From positions 1 to 64,000 of the forward strand of contig JBFWRS010000010.1 in the NCBI GenBank assembly GCA_050248795.1: a stretch of DNA of 64,000 bases, written 5' to 3'. This DNA comes from CAZTDU01 sp050248795 (GTDB lineage: Bacteria > Pseudomonadota > Gammaproteobacteria > Burkholderiales > SG8-39). The notes below the pieces were generated by a model. It saw only the letters and a list, made by a program, of their open reading frames with translations, made no database searches and was not told the DNA's origin. Every line of letters starts with the position of its first letter. Position 1 is the stretch's first letter. This document shows positions 50,620-59,479 of this stretch, piece after piece. The position numbers and the translations under genes were made by a program.

Positions 50620-51078
50620 ATGTTGAAATTACGCAGAACCACACTGCAGGTCGGTGGCGCCGCCGCGGCGTTGATGGCGGCGGGCCTGCTGCATCCGCTG
50701 CGCGCGCTGGCAGCCTGGAACAAGGCGGCGTTCGATGCCAAGACGCCAACCGATGCGATGAAGTCGATGGGCGTCGCCAATGCCGCCGACAGCAGCGGCA
50801 TCGTCATCGAGGCGCCGCAGATCGCCGAAAACGGCGCGGTGGTGCCGATCGAGGTATCCAGCAACATCCCGGGTACTACGTCGCTTGCCGTGCTGATCGA
50901 GAAGAACCCCTTCCCGCTCGCCGCCAAGTTCAACTTCAAGGATGGCGCAATGCCGTACGTGAAGGTGAACGTGAGGATGGGCGAATCTTCGAACGTGCGC
51001 GTGATCGCCGAAGCCGGCGGCAAGCACTTCACGGCGGTGAAGGAAGTCAAGGTAACCATCGGCGGATGCGGAGGCTGA
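50620..51078 (+). CDS. soxY: Thiosulfate oxidation carrier protein SoxY
   Basis: A 152-residue protein with a signal-like N-terminus rich in arginine (KLRRTTLQVGGAAAALMAAG) and the swinging-arm C-terminus GGCGG. Cys150 in that arm carries the sulfur substrate as a thioether/persulfide through the Sox cycle. The body shows the SoxY strands (VPIEVSSNIPGTTSLAVLIE). The partner soxZ follows after one base. Complete. Confidence 0.95.
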   Translation: MLKLRRTTLQVGGAAAALMAAGLLHPLRALAAWNKAAFDAKTPTDAMKSMGVANAADSSGIVIEAPQIAENGAVVPIEVSSNIPGTTSLAVLIEKNPFPLAAKFNFKDGAMPYVKVNVRMGESSNVRVIAEAGGKHFTAVKEVKVTIGGCGG

Positions 51079-51079
51079 C

Positions 51080-51391
51080 ATGGCTGATCCAATGAAAGTA
51101 CGCGCGACGCTGAAGGGCGACATGGTGGACGTCAGGGTGCTGATGGGCCACCCGATGGAAACCGGGCAGCGCAAGGACCCGAAGGGCAATCTCGTCCCCC
51201 GCCACTTCATCCAGGAGGTGACGGTGAAGGTCGGCGGCAAGGTCGTGATCGATGGCGAGATCAGCCAGGCCGTATCGCGCAATCCGGTGTTCTCCTTCCG
51301 CCTGAAAGGCGTGGCGAAGGGCGACAAGATCGAGATCGCCTGGCTCGATAACAAGGGCGCACGCAACCAGACCGAAACCTCGATCGCCTGA
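51080..51391 (+). CDS. soxZ: Thiosulfate oxidation carrier protein SoxZ
   Basis: A 103-residue protein with the SoxZ immunoglobulin-like fold (MKVRATLKGDMVDVRVLMGHPMETG, then LVPRHFIQEVTVKVGGKVVI and SRNPVFSFRLKGVAKGD). It has no signal peptide and is exported as a complex with SoxY. The gap to soxY is one base. Confidence 0.95.
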   Translation: MADPMKVRATLKGDMVDVRVLMGHPMETGQRKDPKGNLVPRHFIQEVTVKVGGKVVIDGEISQAVSRNPVFSFRLKGVAKGDKIEIAWLDNKGARNQTETSIA

Positions 51392-51461
51392 GGAGGCGTC
51401 GGGGCGCCGCGGACGCATGTGCCCGCGGCAAGCAGGGTTCATTTCGCAGGGAGGAGGAACT

Positions 51462-52262
51462 ATGGATCGGTTACGGTACAGATTGCTGCTGGCCGCGTGC
51501 GCTGCATCGCTCGCGTCGACCCAGGCGGCGGCGCAGTCGCAGTTCGAGAAGTACCAGAAGATGGTCGCCGAGGGCAGTCCGGCGGAACTGTTCGAACTTG
51601 TCGGCGAGGACCTGTGGAAGAAGAAGCAGGGGCCGAAGAACGTTTCGCTGGAGAAGTGCGACCTCGGCAAGGGGCCCGGCGTGCTGAAAGGCGCGCATGC
51701 CGCACTGCCGCGGTACTTCAAGGATACCGACAGCGTCATGGACACCGAGTCGCGGGTGCTGCATTGCATGATGACGCTGCAAGGCCGCAGCCGCGCCGAG
51801 GCCACCAAGCGGCTGTTCGGCAATGCCGACAAGCCTTCCGAGATGGAGTACCTGTCGGCATACATCGCCGGGCATTCGCGCGGCCACAAGCTCTCGCCGG
51901 GTACCAGCCACCCGAAGGAGAAAGCGTCCTACCAGCTCGGCGAAAAGCTGTTCTTCGTGCGCACCGGCCTGTGGGACTTCTCCTGCGCGTCCTGCCATGG
52001 CGAGAAGGACAAGCGTATCCGCATGTCCGAACTGCCGGTGCTGAGCGACCCGAAGGCGGCCCGCCCGCTGATGGCGACCTGGCCGGCTTATAGGGTGTCG
52101 AACAGCACGTTCAAGACCATGCAGTGGCGCATCAACAACTGCTTCCGCCAGATGCGCACGCCGGAACCCCAGTTCGGTTCCGAGTCGGTCAATGCGATGA
52201 ACATGTACCTGACGGTCAAGGCCAAGGGCGCGACGTACCGCGGCCCGGGCACCAAGCGCTGA
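51462..52262 (+). CDS. soxA: SoxA, cytochrome subunit of the SoxXA complex
   Basis: A 266-residue c-type cytochrome with a signal peptide (LLLAACAASLASTQAAAQ) and one heme motif, CASCH at 175-179. The N-terminal heme site of diheme SoxA is absent; Cys66 and Cys102 remain and could form the disulfide seen in monoheme forms. Cys227 (NNCFRQMRTPEPQFG) fits the axial persulfide ligand that starts the cycle. SoxXA attaches thiosulfate to SoxY by oxidation. GGGAGGAGG decides the ATG. Confidence 0.94.
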   Translation: MDRLRYRLLLAACAASLASTQAAAQSQFEKYQKMVAEGSPAELFELVGEDLWKKKQGPKNVSLEKCDLGKGPGVLKGAHAALPRYFKDTDSVMDTESRVLHCMMTLQGRSRAEATKRLFGNADKPSEMEYLSAYIAGHSRGHKLSPGTSHPKEKASYQLGEKLFFVRTGLWDFSCASCHGEKDKRIRMSELPVLSDPKAARPLMATWPAYRVSNSTFKTMQWRINNCFRQMRTPEPQFGSESVNAMNMYLTVKAKGATYRGPGTKR

Positions 52263-52275
52263 GGGGGAGACGACC

Positions 52276-52878
52276 ATGAAGAACTGGATGCTTGGAGCGA
52301 GCCTCGCCACGCTGGCGCTGTCGCCGGTCGCGATGGCCGAACCCACCGACCGCGAGGTGCAGCAGGTCATGAAGCGGGATTTCCGTGCCAAGGGGCAGGC
52401 GGGAATGGATCGCCTGCAGCAGGACAGCGTGCAGCGCGCCTGCACCGCGTCGCACGACAAGCCGCCTGCGGCGCTGGCCAAGGCGCTGGAAGCCGACCAG
52501 ATGAAGACGATCGTGTTCCCGTCGGGTTCGCTGCTCGGAAACTGGAAGAACGGCGCCAAGATCGCCGCCAGCGGCAGGGGCATGCAGTGGAACGAGAATC
52601 CGAAGAAGCCCGCGGGCGGCAGTTGCTACAACTGCCACCAGTTGTCGCCCGGGCAGGCATCGTACGGGACGATCGGGCCGAGCCTGCTCGGCTTCGGCAA
52701 GAAGCGCGGCTATACGGCGGAGATGCAGAAGTACGCCTACGGCAAGATCTACAACGCCAAGGCGTATAACCTCTGCTCGCACATGCCGCGCTTCGGTACC
52801 ACCGGATCCCTGACCGAGCAGCAGATCAAGGACCTGGTCGCGTACCTGATGGACCCGACCTCTCCGGTCAACAAGTAG
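52276..52878 (+). CDS. soxX: SoxX, small cytochrome subunit of the SoxXA complex
   Basis: A 200-residue c-type cytochrome with a signal peptide (LGASLATLALSPVAMAE), the heme motif CYNCH (about 117-121) in GGSCYNCHQLSPGQ, and a distal Met ligand in CSHMPRFG. The N-terminal region of about 80 residues before the heme is longer than in Paracoccus-type SoxX. It accepts electrons from SoxA and passes them to a cytochrome c. Its stop overlaps the soxB GTG. Confidence 0.93.
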   Translation: MKNWMLGASLATLALSPVAMAEPTDREVQQVMKRDFRAKGQAGMDRLQQDSVQRACTASHDKPPAALAKALEADQMKTIVFPSGSLLGNWKNGAKIAASGRGMQWNENPKKPAGGSCYNCHQLSPGQASYGTIGPSLLGFGKKRGYTAEMQKYAYGKIYNAKAYNLCSHMPRFGTTGSLTEQQIKDLVAYLMDPTSPVNK

Positions 52879-54578
52879 TGCACAGAAGAGAGTTTCTCCG
52901 GCTGCTCGCCTGCGCGGCGGCAGCCGGTGCGACGCTGCGCCCGGGCCAGTCGCTGGCGCAGGCCGCCGAAGAGCTTTACGCGGTACCGAAGTTCGGCAAC
53001 GTGTCGCTGCTGCACTTCACCGACTGCCACGCGCAGCTCCTGCCGGTGCATTTTCGCGAACCCAACGTCAACATCGGCGTCGGCAACGCGAAGGACCGCC
53101 CGCCGCACCTGGTGGGCGAGGCGCTGCTGCGGCATTTCAAGGTATCTCCGGGATCGATCCATGCCCACGCGCTGACGCACCTGGACTTCGAGCGTGCCGC
53201 ACGGCGCTACGGCAAGGTCGGCGGCTTCGCGCACCTTGCCTCGCTGGTGAAACGCCTTCGTACCGAGCGGCCGGGCGCGCTGCTGCTGGATGGCGGCGAC
53301 ACCTGGCAGGGATCGGCCACGTCACTGTGGACCAGGGGCGCGGACATGATCGGCGCGCAGAAGCTGCTCGGCGTTGACATCATGACCGGGCACTGGGAGT
53401 TTACCTACGGCGCGGCCCGCGTAAAGGAAGCGGAGAAAGAGCTCGCGCCGGTGGAATTCCTGGCGCAGAACGTCAAGACCACCGATTTCGAGGACCCGGT
53501 CTTCAAGCCCTACTCGCTGCGCACGATCAACGGCGTCGCGGTCGCGATCGTCGGCCAGGCCTTCCCCTACACGCCCATCGCCAACCCGCGCTACATGGTC
53601 CCGGACTGGACCTTCGGCATCCAGGAACCGCGCGTGCAGGAACTGGTAAACGAGGTGCGCGCCAAGGGCGCGAAGGCGGTGGTGCTGCTGTCGCACAACG
53701 GCGCCGACGTGGACATCAAGCTCGCGTCCCGCGTGCGTGGCCTGGACGCAATCCTGGGCGGGCATACGCACGACGGCATCCCCGCACCGGCAATCGTGTC
53801 CAATCCCGGCGGGCGCACGCTGGTGATGAACTCCGGCTCCAACGGCAAGTTCCTGTCGGTGCTCGACCTCGCGGTGGGCGACGGCGGAGTCACGGATTTC
53901 CGCTACCGGCTGCTGCCGGTATTCGCCAACCTGCTGCCGGCTGACCGCGACATGGCCGCGTACATCGACCGCGTGCGCGCACCCTATGCCGGCAAGCTCG
54001 CCGAGAAGCTCGCCGTGACCGAGGGCCTGCTGTACCGCCGCGGCAACTTCAACGGCAGCATCGACCAGGTGATCCTCGAGGCGATGCTGAAAGTGCGCGG
54101 TGCCGACATCGCATTCTCGCCCGGGTTCCGCTGGGGCACGACGATCCTGCCCGGCGACCCGATCACCATGGAACACCTGATGGACCAGACCGCCATCACC
54201 TACCCGGTCACCACGCTGAACGAAATGAGCGGCGAGCAGGTGAAGGCGGTGCTGGAGGATGTCTGCGACAACCTGTTCAACCCGGACCCCTACCTGCAGC
54301 AGGGGGGCGACATGGTGCGCGTCGGCGGCATGAGCTTCGCCTGCGCACCCAACGCGAAAATGGGCTCGCGCATCTCGGACATGCGCATCGGCGGCAAGCC
54401 GCTGCAGGCAAGCAAGCGCTACAAGGTGGCAGGCTGGGCGTCGGTGGCCGAGGATGCGAAAGGCGACCCGATCTGGGACGTGGTGGCACGCTACCTGCGC
54501 GACAGGAAGACGATACCGGCGGCGAAGCTCAACCTGCCGCGCCTCATCGGCATGGAAGGAAATCGCGGACTGGGCTAG
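52878..54578 (+). CDS. soxB: Thiosulfohydrolase SoxB
   Basis: A 566-residue protein with a twin-arginine-like start (HRREFLRLLACAAAAGAT). The 5'-nucleotidase-type dimanganese site is shown by HFTDCHAQL, LLDGGDTWQGS, VVLLSHNGADVDI and GGHTHDGIP. It hydrolyses the terminal sulfonate of SoxYZ-bound thiosulfate to sulfate. A GTG overlaps the soxX stop (TAGTG). It closes the soxYZAXB run; soxCD are absent. Confidence 0.95.
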   Translation: MHRREFLRLLACAAAAGATLRPGQSLAQAAEELYAVPKFGNVSLLHFTDCHAQLLPVHFREPNVNIGVGNAKDRPPHLVGEALLRHFKVSPGSIHAHALTHLDFERAARRYGKVGGFAHLASLVKRLRTERPGALLLDGGDTWQGSATSLWTRGADMIGAQKLLGVDIMTGHWEFTYGAARVKEAEKELAPVEFLAQNVKTTDFEDPVFKPYSLRTINGVAVAIVGQAFPYTPIANPRYMVPDWTFGIQEPRVQELVNEVRAKGAKAVVLLSHNGADVDIKLASRVRGLDAILGGHTHDGIPAPAIVSNPGGRTLVMNSGSNGKFLSVLDLAVGDGGVTDFRYRLLPVFANLLPADRDMAAYIDRVRAPYAGKLAEKLAVTEGLLYRRGNFNGSIDQVILEAMLKVRGADIAFSPGFRWGTTILPGDPITMEHLMDQTAITYPVTTLNEMSGEQVKAVLEDVCDNLFNPDPYLQQGGDMVRVGGMSFACAPNAKMGSRISDMRIGGKPLQASKRYKVAGWASVAEDAKGDPIWDVVARYLRDRKTIPAAKLNLPRLIGMEGNRGLG

Positions 54579-54588
54579 TCTGTAGCGC

Positions 54589-56493
54589 GTGCTCCCCCGC
54601 CTCGTACGCAGCATGGCTGCACGCCTGCGCGATGGCCCCCAGTCGGCGCCGCCGGAGCACTTCCTGTTCATCCCGCTGGCCGAGTTCGAGCTGCTGGCGC
54701 CGGCCGCGCAGCGGCTGCTCGAATCCGCCATTGCGCTGCACCGCACCGGCCGGGCGCATGGCGCCCTCAAGGCGCTGCGCGGCCTCGTCCGGCTTGCACC
54801 TGAATCCGCCTGGGGGCACGCGCTCCTCGGCATGGTGCTGGCGGATACCGGCGATGCGCGCGGTGCGCAGGAATCATTCGCGCGCGCGCTCGGGCTCGAA
54901 CCCGGGCTGATCCAGGCCCTGACCAGGGCGGGAGTCGAGGCGTTCCCGCTGGATCTGCAGCGTTCGCTCAGCATCTTCATCCTTGCCGCTGCGCTGGCGC
55001 CGGACGACTGGCGGGTGAAGTCGCACCTCGCCCACGTGCGCTACGTGCGCGGAGACAGGCAGGGCGCGCTCGCGCTGCTGGACGCCGCGTGGCGCGCATC
55101 GGGACGCGACGGGCTGCGCCTGAAGCGCGTCATCATGCTCATCGAGCCGATTTACTCGTCCATGGAGCACCTGCAGGGCATCCGCAACGAGTATCTCGCC
55201 GGCCTGGCCGAACTGGCGGCGGCGCCGCTCGGCATCGACGACCCCGTGGATGACGTCGGCCTGACGAACTTCCTGCTTGCCTACCAGGGCATGAATGAGC
55301 GCGATTCGCAGGCGCAACTCGCCGGCATCCTGTTGCGCGCGCATCCCGCGCTCGGCTACGTCGCACCCCATGTTCGTGCGGCCGCGCCGTCGCGCGCGCG
55401 GCCCAGGGTGGGCGTGCTGTCGACCTACTTCGGGCGCAAGCACTCGGTAGGCGCTGCCTACGACGGCCTGGTGGACGAGCTGGCACGGATCGGCACGCTG
55501 GAGCTGACGGTGATCTGCCTGCAGGAGGAAGGCGCTGCAAGGCTGCGCGAGCGCCTAGGCGGGAACGCGGCGGCGGTCGCGCTGCCGGGCCACAGCCTGG
55601 AGGAGGCGCGCAGCGCGCTGGCCGCGCTGGAGCTGGACGTGCTGCTGTACGCGGACATCGGCATGGACCCCTTCACCTGCTACCTTGCCTTCGGCCGCTA
55701 CGCGCGCCTGCAGGGCGTGATTGCGGGCCATCCGCTGACCAGCGGGATCCCGGCGATCGACGTGTTCATCTCGGGTGATCACGCCGAGCCCGCGGGTGCC
55801 GAGTCGCACTACACCGAACGGCTGGTGCGGCTGTCGCGCGTGCCGGTGGGCATGCGAGCACCCGCGCTGCCTCCACCGCGCAGCCGCACCGAACTCGGCC
55901 TGCCCGAGTCGGGAAACCTGTACGTGTGCCCGATGAAACTGCAGAAGTTCCATCCCGAGTTCGACGCCGCGCTCGCCGGCATCCTGCGGGCCGATCCCGA
56001 AGCGGAGATCGTGCTGTTTGCGGACTTCAACACCGACGTCTGGGACCAGCGCGTGCAGCAGCGGCTCGAGCGCGCGCTGGGAGAGGATGCGCACCGCGCC
56101 ACTTTCCTGCCGTGGCAGCCGAGCGACGCCTTTCTGGCCATCCTTATGCACGCCGACGTTGCCCTGGATACCTTTCATTTCGGTGCCGGCACCACCTGTG
56201 CGCTGGTGTTCGGCGCCGGCTGTCCAATGCTGACGATGCCGGCGGCGTTCATGCGCGGTCGCCTGACGTATTCCTACTACAGGATCATGGAGATCGACGA
56301 GTGCATCGCCACCGATGTCGGCGACTACGTGCGCCGCGCGGTGGCGATCGCGCGCGACAAGCCGCTGCGCGCACGATTGGGCGAACAGATCAGGGCCCGC
56401 AGCGCACGCCTGTTCGAGGCCGCGCCAGTGGCCACAGAGCTCGCCTCGGCGCTCGCCGCTTTGCGCCGCGAGCAGGCGCCGCGCGTCAGCTAG
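54589..56493 (+). CDS. TPR plus GT41 (SPINDLY/OGT-like) glycosyltransferase
   Basis: A 634-residue protein. About 30-230 are TPR-like helices (APESAWGHALLGMVLADTGD, GDRQGALALLDAAW). About 265-630 are a GT41-like GT-B core: RVGVLSTYFGRKHSVGAAYDG, then LDVLLYADIGMDPFTCY, LYVCPMKLQKFHPEFD and ALDTFHFGAGTTCALVFGAG, as in bacterial O-GlcNAc-transferase-like proteins. GTG at 54589 lacks a ribosome site; an ATG at 54613 is an alternative. It begins the surface-glycosylation region, 10 bases after soxB, so it may be partly read from the sox message. Confidence 0.82.
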   Translation: MLPRLVRSMAARLRDGPQSAPPEHFLFIPLAEFELLAPAAQRLLESAIALHRTGRAHGALKALRGLVRLAPESAWGHALLGMVLADTGDARGAQESFARALGLEPGLIQALTRAGVEAFPLDLQRSLSIFILAAALAPDDWRVKSHLAHVRYVRGDRQGALALLDAAWRASGRDGLRLKRVIMLIEPIYSSMEHLQGIRNEYLAGLAELAAAPLGIDDPVDDVGLTNFLLAYQGMNERDSQAQLAGILLRAHPALGYVAPHVRAAAPSRARPRVGVLSTYFGRKHSVGAAYDGLVDELARIGTLELTVICLQEEGAARLRERLGGNAAAVALPGHSLEEARSALAALELDVLLYADIGMDPFTCYLAFGRYARLQGVIAGHPLTSGIPAIDVFISGDHAEPAGAESHYTERLVRLSRVPVGMRAPALPPPRSRTELGLPESGNLYVCPMKLQKFHPEFDAALAGILRADPEAEIVLFADFNTDVWDQRVQQRLERALGEDAHRATFLPWQPSDAFLAILMHADVALDTFHFGAGTTCALVFGAGCPMLTMPAAFMRGRLTYSYYRIMEIDECIATDVGDYVRRAVAIARDKPLRARLGEQIRARSARLFEAAPVATELASALAALRREQAPRVS

Positions 56494-57733
56494 CCGGAGG
56501 TTCCTCGTCGCCGCACAGACGCAGCGTCGACAGCAGGTCGGCGCAAGCGCAGTGTCGCCCCGGCAGGTGTCCCCGCAGCATTCGCGGGTCGCCGGCGGGA
56601 TGCTGGTCGAACACCGCGAAGCCGTCCTCTGGCACGCCCTCGTCGAGCATCTCCGCGCGCGTTCGCACCTCGATCGGATCGACGTCCTCGCCCAGCGCAT
56701 CCCACAGCTGCTCGAGCAGCCAGTTCGCCAGCGGCCCCTCCTCGATCGCGATCGAACGCACCTCGCCCGCCCCGGCGATGCGGGTGCGGATCAGCTCCAC
56801 CATGGCGGGCCGCAGGCAATCCCTGTCCCAGTCCCGGGCAAGTGCCTGGAAGCGCGCCGGGTCATGCGCCATGCCCTTGCGGATGAGCAGGCGGGCGCCG
56901 CAGTACTGGCCGACGTCGCGGGAGATGCCCGCATACATGGCGTACCACTCCGAGAGCTGGCGCGCGAGGATCCTCGCGCGCGTCGCCTGGTCGCAGTCGA
57001 GCGTGGCGACGAAGCTCTCGGTCTCCGAAACCACGTTGAAGTAGATGTAGTCGCCGCTCGCCGCGTGTTCGTGGGTAAGCCGGTTGCCGTGCAGGTAATG
57101 CACGAAGCTCACCACCGGGGTGATCGCCACCTGCCCGCGCCGCAGCGCCGCCTCGACGAAACTCCACTGGTAGAAGCGGTGCGAACCGTCGAACAGCACG
57201 CCACGCTGGTAGACGTCACGGCGCATCAGCGGGAACTCCAGTGCAGCGAAGCGCTCGAGCAGCGCCTGGCGCGACTCCCACGCGAACACCTCGGTGCGCT
57301 CGACATAGCGGTTGACGCGGATGAAGCGGTCGGTCTCGAGCTCACGCAGCTCCTGCGCGCCGATCGCGGCGAGTATGCGCGGTTCGCGCTGCATCATGGC
57401 GATCAGCTCGGCAATGCCGTCTTCCGCCACCAGGTCGTCGTCGCCGATCGCGTAGACGAACTCGCCGGTTGCCGCGCGCAGCGCCGAATCCCAGCACTGG
57501 TGCGGGTGGCGCCGTCCCGCGAGCCTGACGTAGCGGAAACGGCGGAAGGTGCCGGCGAACTCGGCGGCCAGCGCCGGCGTGTCATCCGCCGAATGGTTGT
57601 CGCAGACCACGATTTCGAGCTCGAGCCGGAAGCCGCGCAGGTGTTCCAGGTGCCGGGCGAGCAGCTTCGCCCGGTTGTAGGTCGGAATGCACACCGAGAG
57701 CAGCGGCGCGCTGCCTGCGGGTTCATGCGTCAT
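56486..57733 (-). CDS. Family 2 glycosyltransferase, large form
   Basis: A 415-residue protein. GT-A domain with LLSVCIPTYNRAKLLARHL, EIVVCDNHSADDTPALA and a DDD-type acidic site in YAIGDDDLVAEDG. The C-terminal 180 residues are helical and unassigned. Its end overlaps the convergent GT41 gene by eight bases. An AAGGAT site lies before the ATG. The donor and acceptor are unknown. Confidence 0.85.
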   Translation of the reverse strand: MTHEPAGSAPLLSVCIPTYNRAKLLARHLEHLRGFRLELEIVVCDNHSADDTPALAAEFAGTFRRFRYVRLAGRRHPHQCWDSALRAATGEFVYAIGDDDLVAEDGIAELIAMMQREPRILAAIGAQELRELETDRFIRVNRYVERTEVFAWESRQALLERFAALEFPLMRRDVYQRGVLFDGSHRFYQWSFVEAALRRGQVAITPVVSFVHYLHGNRLTHEHAASGDYIYFNVVSETESFVATLDCDQATRARILARQLSEWYAMYAGISRDVGQYCGARLLIRKGMAHDPARFQALARDWDRDCLRPAMVELIRTRIAGAGEVRSIAIEEGPLANWLLEQLWDALGEDVDPIEVRTRAEMLDEGVPEDGFAVFDQHPAGDPRMLRGHLPGRHCACADLLSTLRLCGDEEPPAS

Positions 57734-57780
57734 GTGTCGATCCTTTCATCGGGCGCTACGTATGCGCTGCAGCCGCACCG

Positions 57781-58338
57781 CTACTTGACGACGCGCAGCA
57801 CGATGCGGATTTCGCTCGCCACGTTGTTGTACTTCTCCACCAGCGCCTGCGCCTCGGCCTGCGTGATCCGGCCCTCCCGCAACTGGCTTCGGTAAGGCTC
57901 GTCCAGCAACAGATTGTGTTCCTCGACCTCGAAGTCGACGTCATGATGCAGCGCGAGCGGGGTGTTGGTCGCGCCGCTGCGCGCCCAGGCAAGGTTCTCG
58001 CGCCTGGAGAACAGCGCGAACGTTGCCGGCAGGATCGGGCGCACATGGGTGGGATCGGTGAGGAAGAAATCATGCCGCGGATGCGGCACGCGAATGCGTA
58101 CCCGCGCGCCGGGCGCGCAGACCCGATGCAGCTCCTTCATCACGCCGATGAACGCCGCTGGCGATTGCCCGAGGTGCTCCAGCACGTGCGACATGACGAC
58201 TTCGTCCACGCTGTCGTCCTGCCATGGCCACGGAAACGCCTCGAGGTCGCAGACCAGGTCGGGCGAGCCGAACTTGTCCACGTTCAGGTAGCCCGCGAGC
58301 GGCTGCTGGCCGCTGCCCAGGTTCAGCTTCAGGCCCAT
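57781..58338 (-). CDS. Class I SAM-dependent methyltransferase
   Basis: A 185-residue protein with MGLKLNLGSGQQPLAGYLNVD as motif I (SAM glycine loop), SVDEVVMSHVLEHL (motif post-I, typical of small methyltransferases encoded in glycan clusters) and a VPHPRHDFFLTDPTHVRPI stretch. The long upstream open frame is antisense/alternate to the TPR gene. GGAGCG precedes the ATG. It may methylate a sugar of the surface glycan. Substrate not shown. Confidence 0.85.
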   Translation of the reverse strand: MGLKLNLGSGQQPLAGYLNVDKFGSPDLVCDLEAFPWPWQDDSVDEVVMSHVLEHLGQSPAAFIGVMKELHRVCAPGARVRIRVPHPRHDFFLTDPTHVRPILPATFALFSRRENLAWARSGATNTPLALHHDVDFEVEEHNLLLDEPYRSQLREGRITQAEAQALVEKYNNVASEIRIVLRVVK

Positions 58339-58355
58339 GCATGTCGCTCCATGCG

Positions 58356-59423
58356 TCAGCGCCCGCGGCCCATCATCGCGTCGAGCCTCGCGGCAACCCG
58401 GGCGATGAGAGCCGGCCACGGTTCCGTCGCACGCTTGCGCAGCAGCCGCAGGCTCGGGTACCAGGGACTGGACTCGCCGTGCATCGTCCAGCGCACGAAG
58501 TACGGTTCGTTCAGCAGCGCGAACGTCGGCCGGCCGAGCGCAGCGGCAAGATGCACCATCGACGTGTCCACGCTGACGATTGCGTGCACGCGCATCGCCT
58601 CGTCTGCGGTGGCAAGGAAATCGCCCGCGCGCTGATCCACGCCCGCGCGCGCAAGCTGTTCCGCTTCCTCCGCATTCGGGCGGAACTGGAGGCTCACCAG
58701 CCGCGACCCGCCTTGCGCCAGCGCCAGCATGTCGCCGAGCGGACAGTCGCGCAGCGGCTCGTCGCCGCTGGTGCGCCAGACGATGCCGACGCGGAACCCG
58801 TCTGCCGGCGCCACCGCTGGTACGCGGCCCGGCGCCCGCAGATACGGTTGCGCAGGCAGCGTATCCAGGTCCAGGCCCAGCACGTGCGGCAGGCTCAGAA
58901 GCGGCACCTGCGCGGCGAAGCGCGTCCACGCCGGCGCCTCGCCCTTGCGCGCCTCGATGACATCGACCTGCGGAAAGCTGTGCCGCGCCAGGCCCACGAG
59001 CGCGCCCGGGCAGAGGAACGCAATGCCGCGCACACGCGCGGCCGCGGGCGGCAGGAGGCGCAGGTGCTGGATGATGTCGCCCAGGCCCTGTTCCCACAGC
59101 ACCAGCAGCTCGCCGGAAAGCGCGCTGCCATCCCAGCGCGGCAGCGGCGGCGCGGCGACGAAGCGCCGCGTGCCCGCCTGCATCTGGAAGCGCCACTCGT
59201 ATTCGGCCCAGGCTTCGCGCATGCGGCCGACCGCGAACAGCGACAGCGCGCGATTGTTGTGCGCAACCGCAAGATCGGGCGCCAGCGCGATCGCGCGCTC
59301 GTAGCGCTCGATCGCACCGGCATGATCGCCCGCCGCGGCGAGCGCGTTGCCTGCGTCGACGAGCGCGTCTGCCGGGTTGCCGGCGGCGCCGCGAAATACC
59401 TGCCGGAGCATGTTGGCGAGCAT
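58356..59423 (-). CDS. TPR plus GT-B (heptosyltransferase-like) protein
   Basis: A 355-residue protein: two TPR repeats (DAGNALAAAGDHAGAIERYE, LAVAHNNRALSLFAVGRMRE) then a glycosyltransferase-like part with WEQGLGDIIQHLRLLP, RVGIVWRTSGD and VSVDTSMVHLAAALGRPTF, the last being the nucleotide-sugar region of GT9-like enzymes. It belongs to the same family as the genes at 60145 and 62802. Probably adds sugar to a protein or lipid acceptor brought by the TPR helix. Confidence 0.8.
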   Translation of the reverse strand: MLANMLRQVFRGAAGNPADALVDAGNALAAAGDHAGAIERYERAIALAPDLAVAHNNRALSLFAVGRMREAWAEYEWRFQMQAGTRRFVAAPPLPRWDGSALSGELLVLWEQGLGDIIQHLRLLPPAAARVRGIAFLCPGALVGLARHSFPQVDVIEARKGEAPAWTRFAAQVPLLSLPHVLGLDLDTLPAQPYLRAPGRVPAVAPADGFRVGIVWRTSGDEPLRDCPLGDMLALAQGGSRLVSLQFRPNAEEAEQLARAGVDQRAGDFLATADEAMRVHAIVSVDTSMVHLAAALGRPTFALLNEPYFVRWTMHGESSPWYPSLRLLRKRATEPWPALIARVAARLDAMMGRGR

Positions 59424-59446
59424 CGGTGGGTTCCGCGGCCATTCTA

Positions 59447-59474
59447 TATAATCGACGGCGCCTTCCGGGGCGCC
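59447..59474 (+). promoter_or_regulatory. Promoter -10 and leader hairpin of the 2OG-dioxygenase gene
   Basis: TATAAT at 59447-59452 is a -10 candidate for the plus strand. A hairpin GGCGCC-N6-GGCGCC (59457-59474) forms the leader just before the ATG at 59480, and no ribosome site is seen. The hairpin could hide the start codon or replace a ribosome site. Confidence 0.4.
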
Positions 59475-59479
59475 GCGCG

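Noticed and set aside
53322..54980. 552-residue minus-strand open frame
   Set aside because: Antisense of soxB; the plus strand has every SoxB metal motif.
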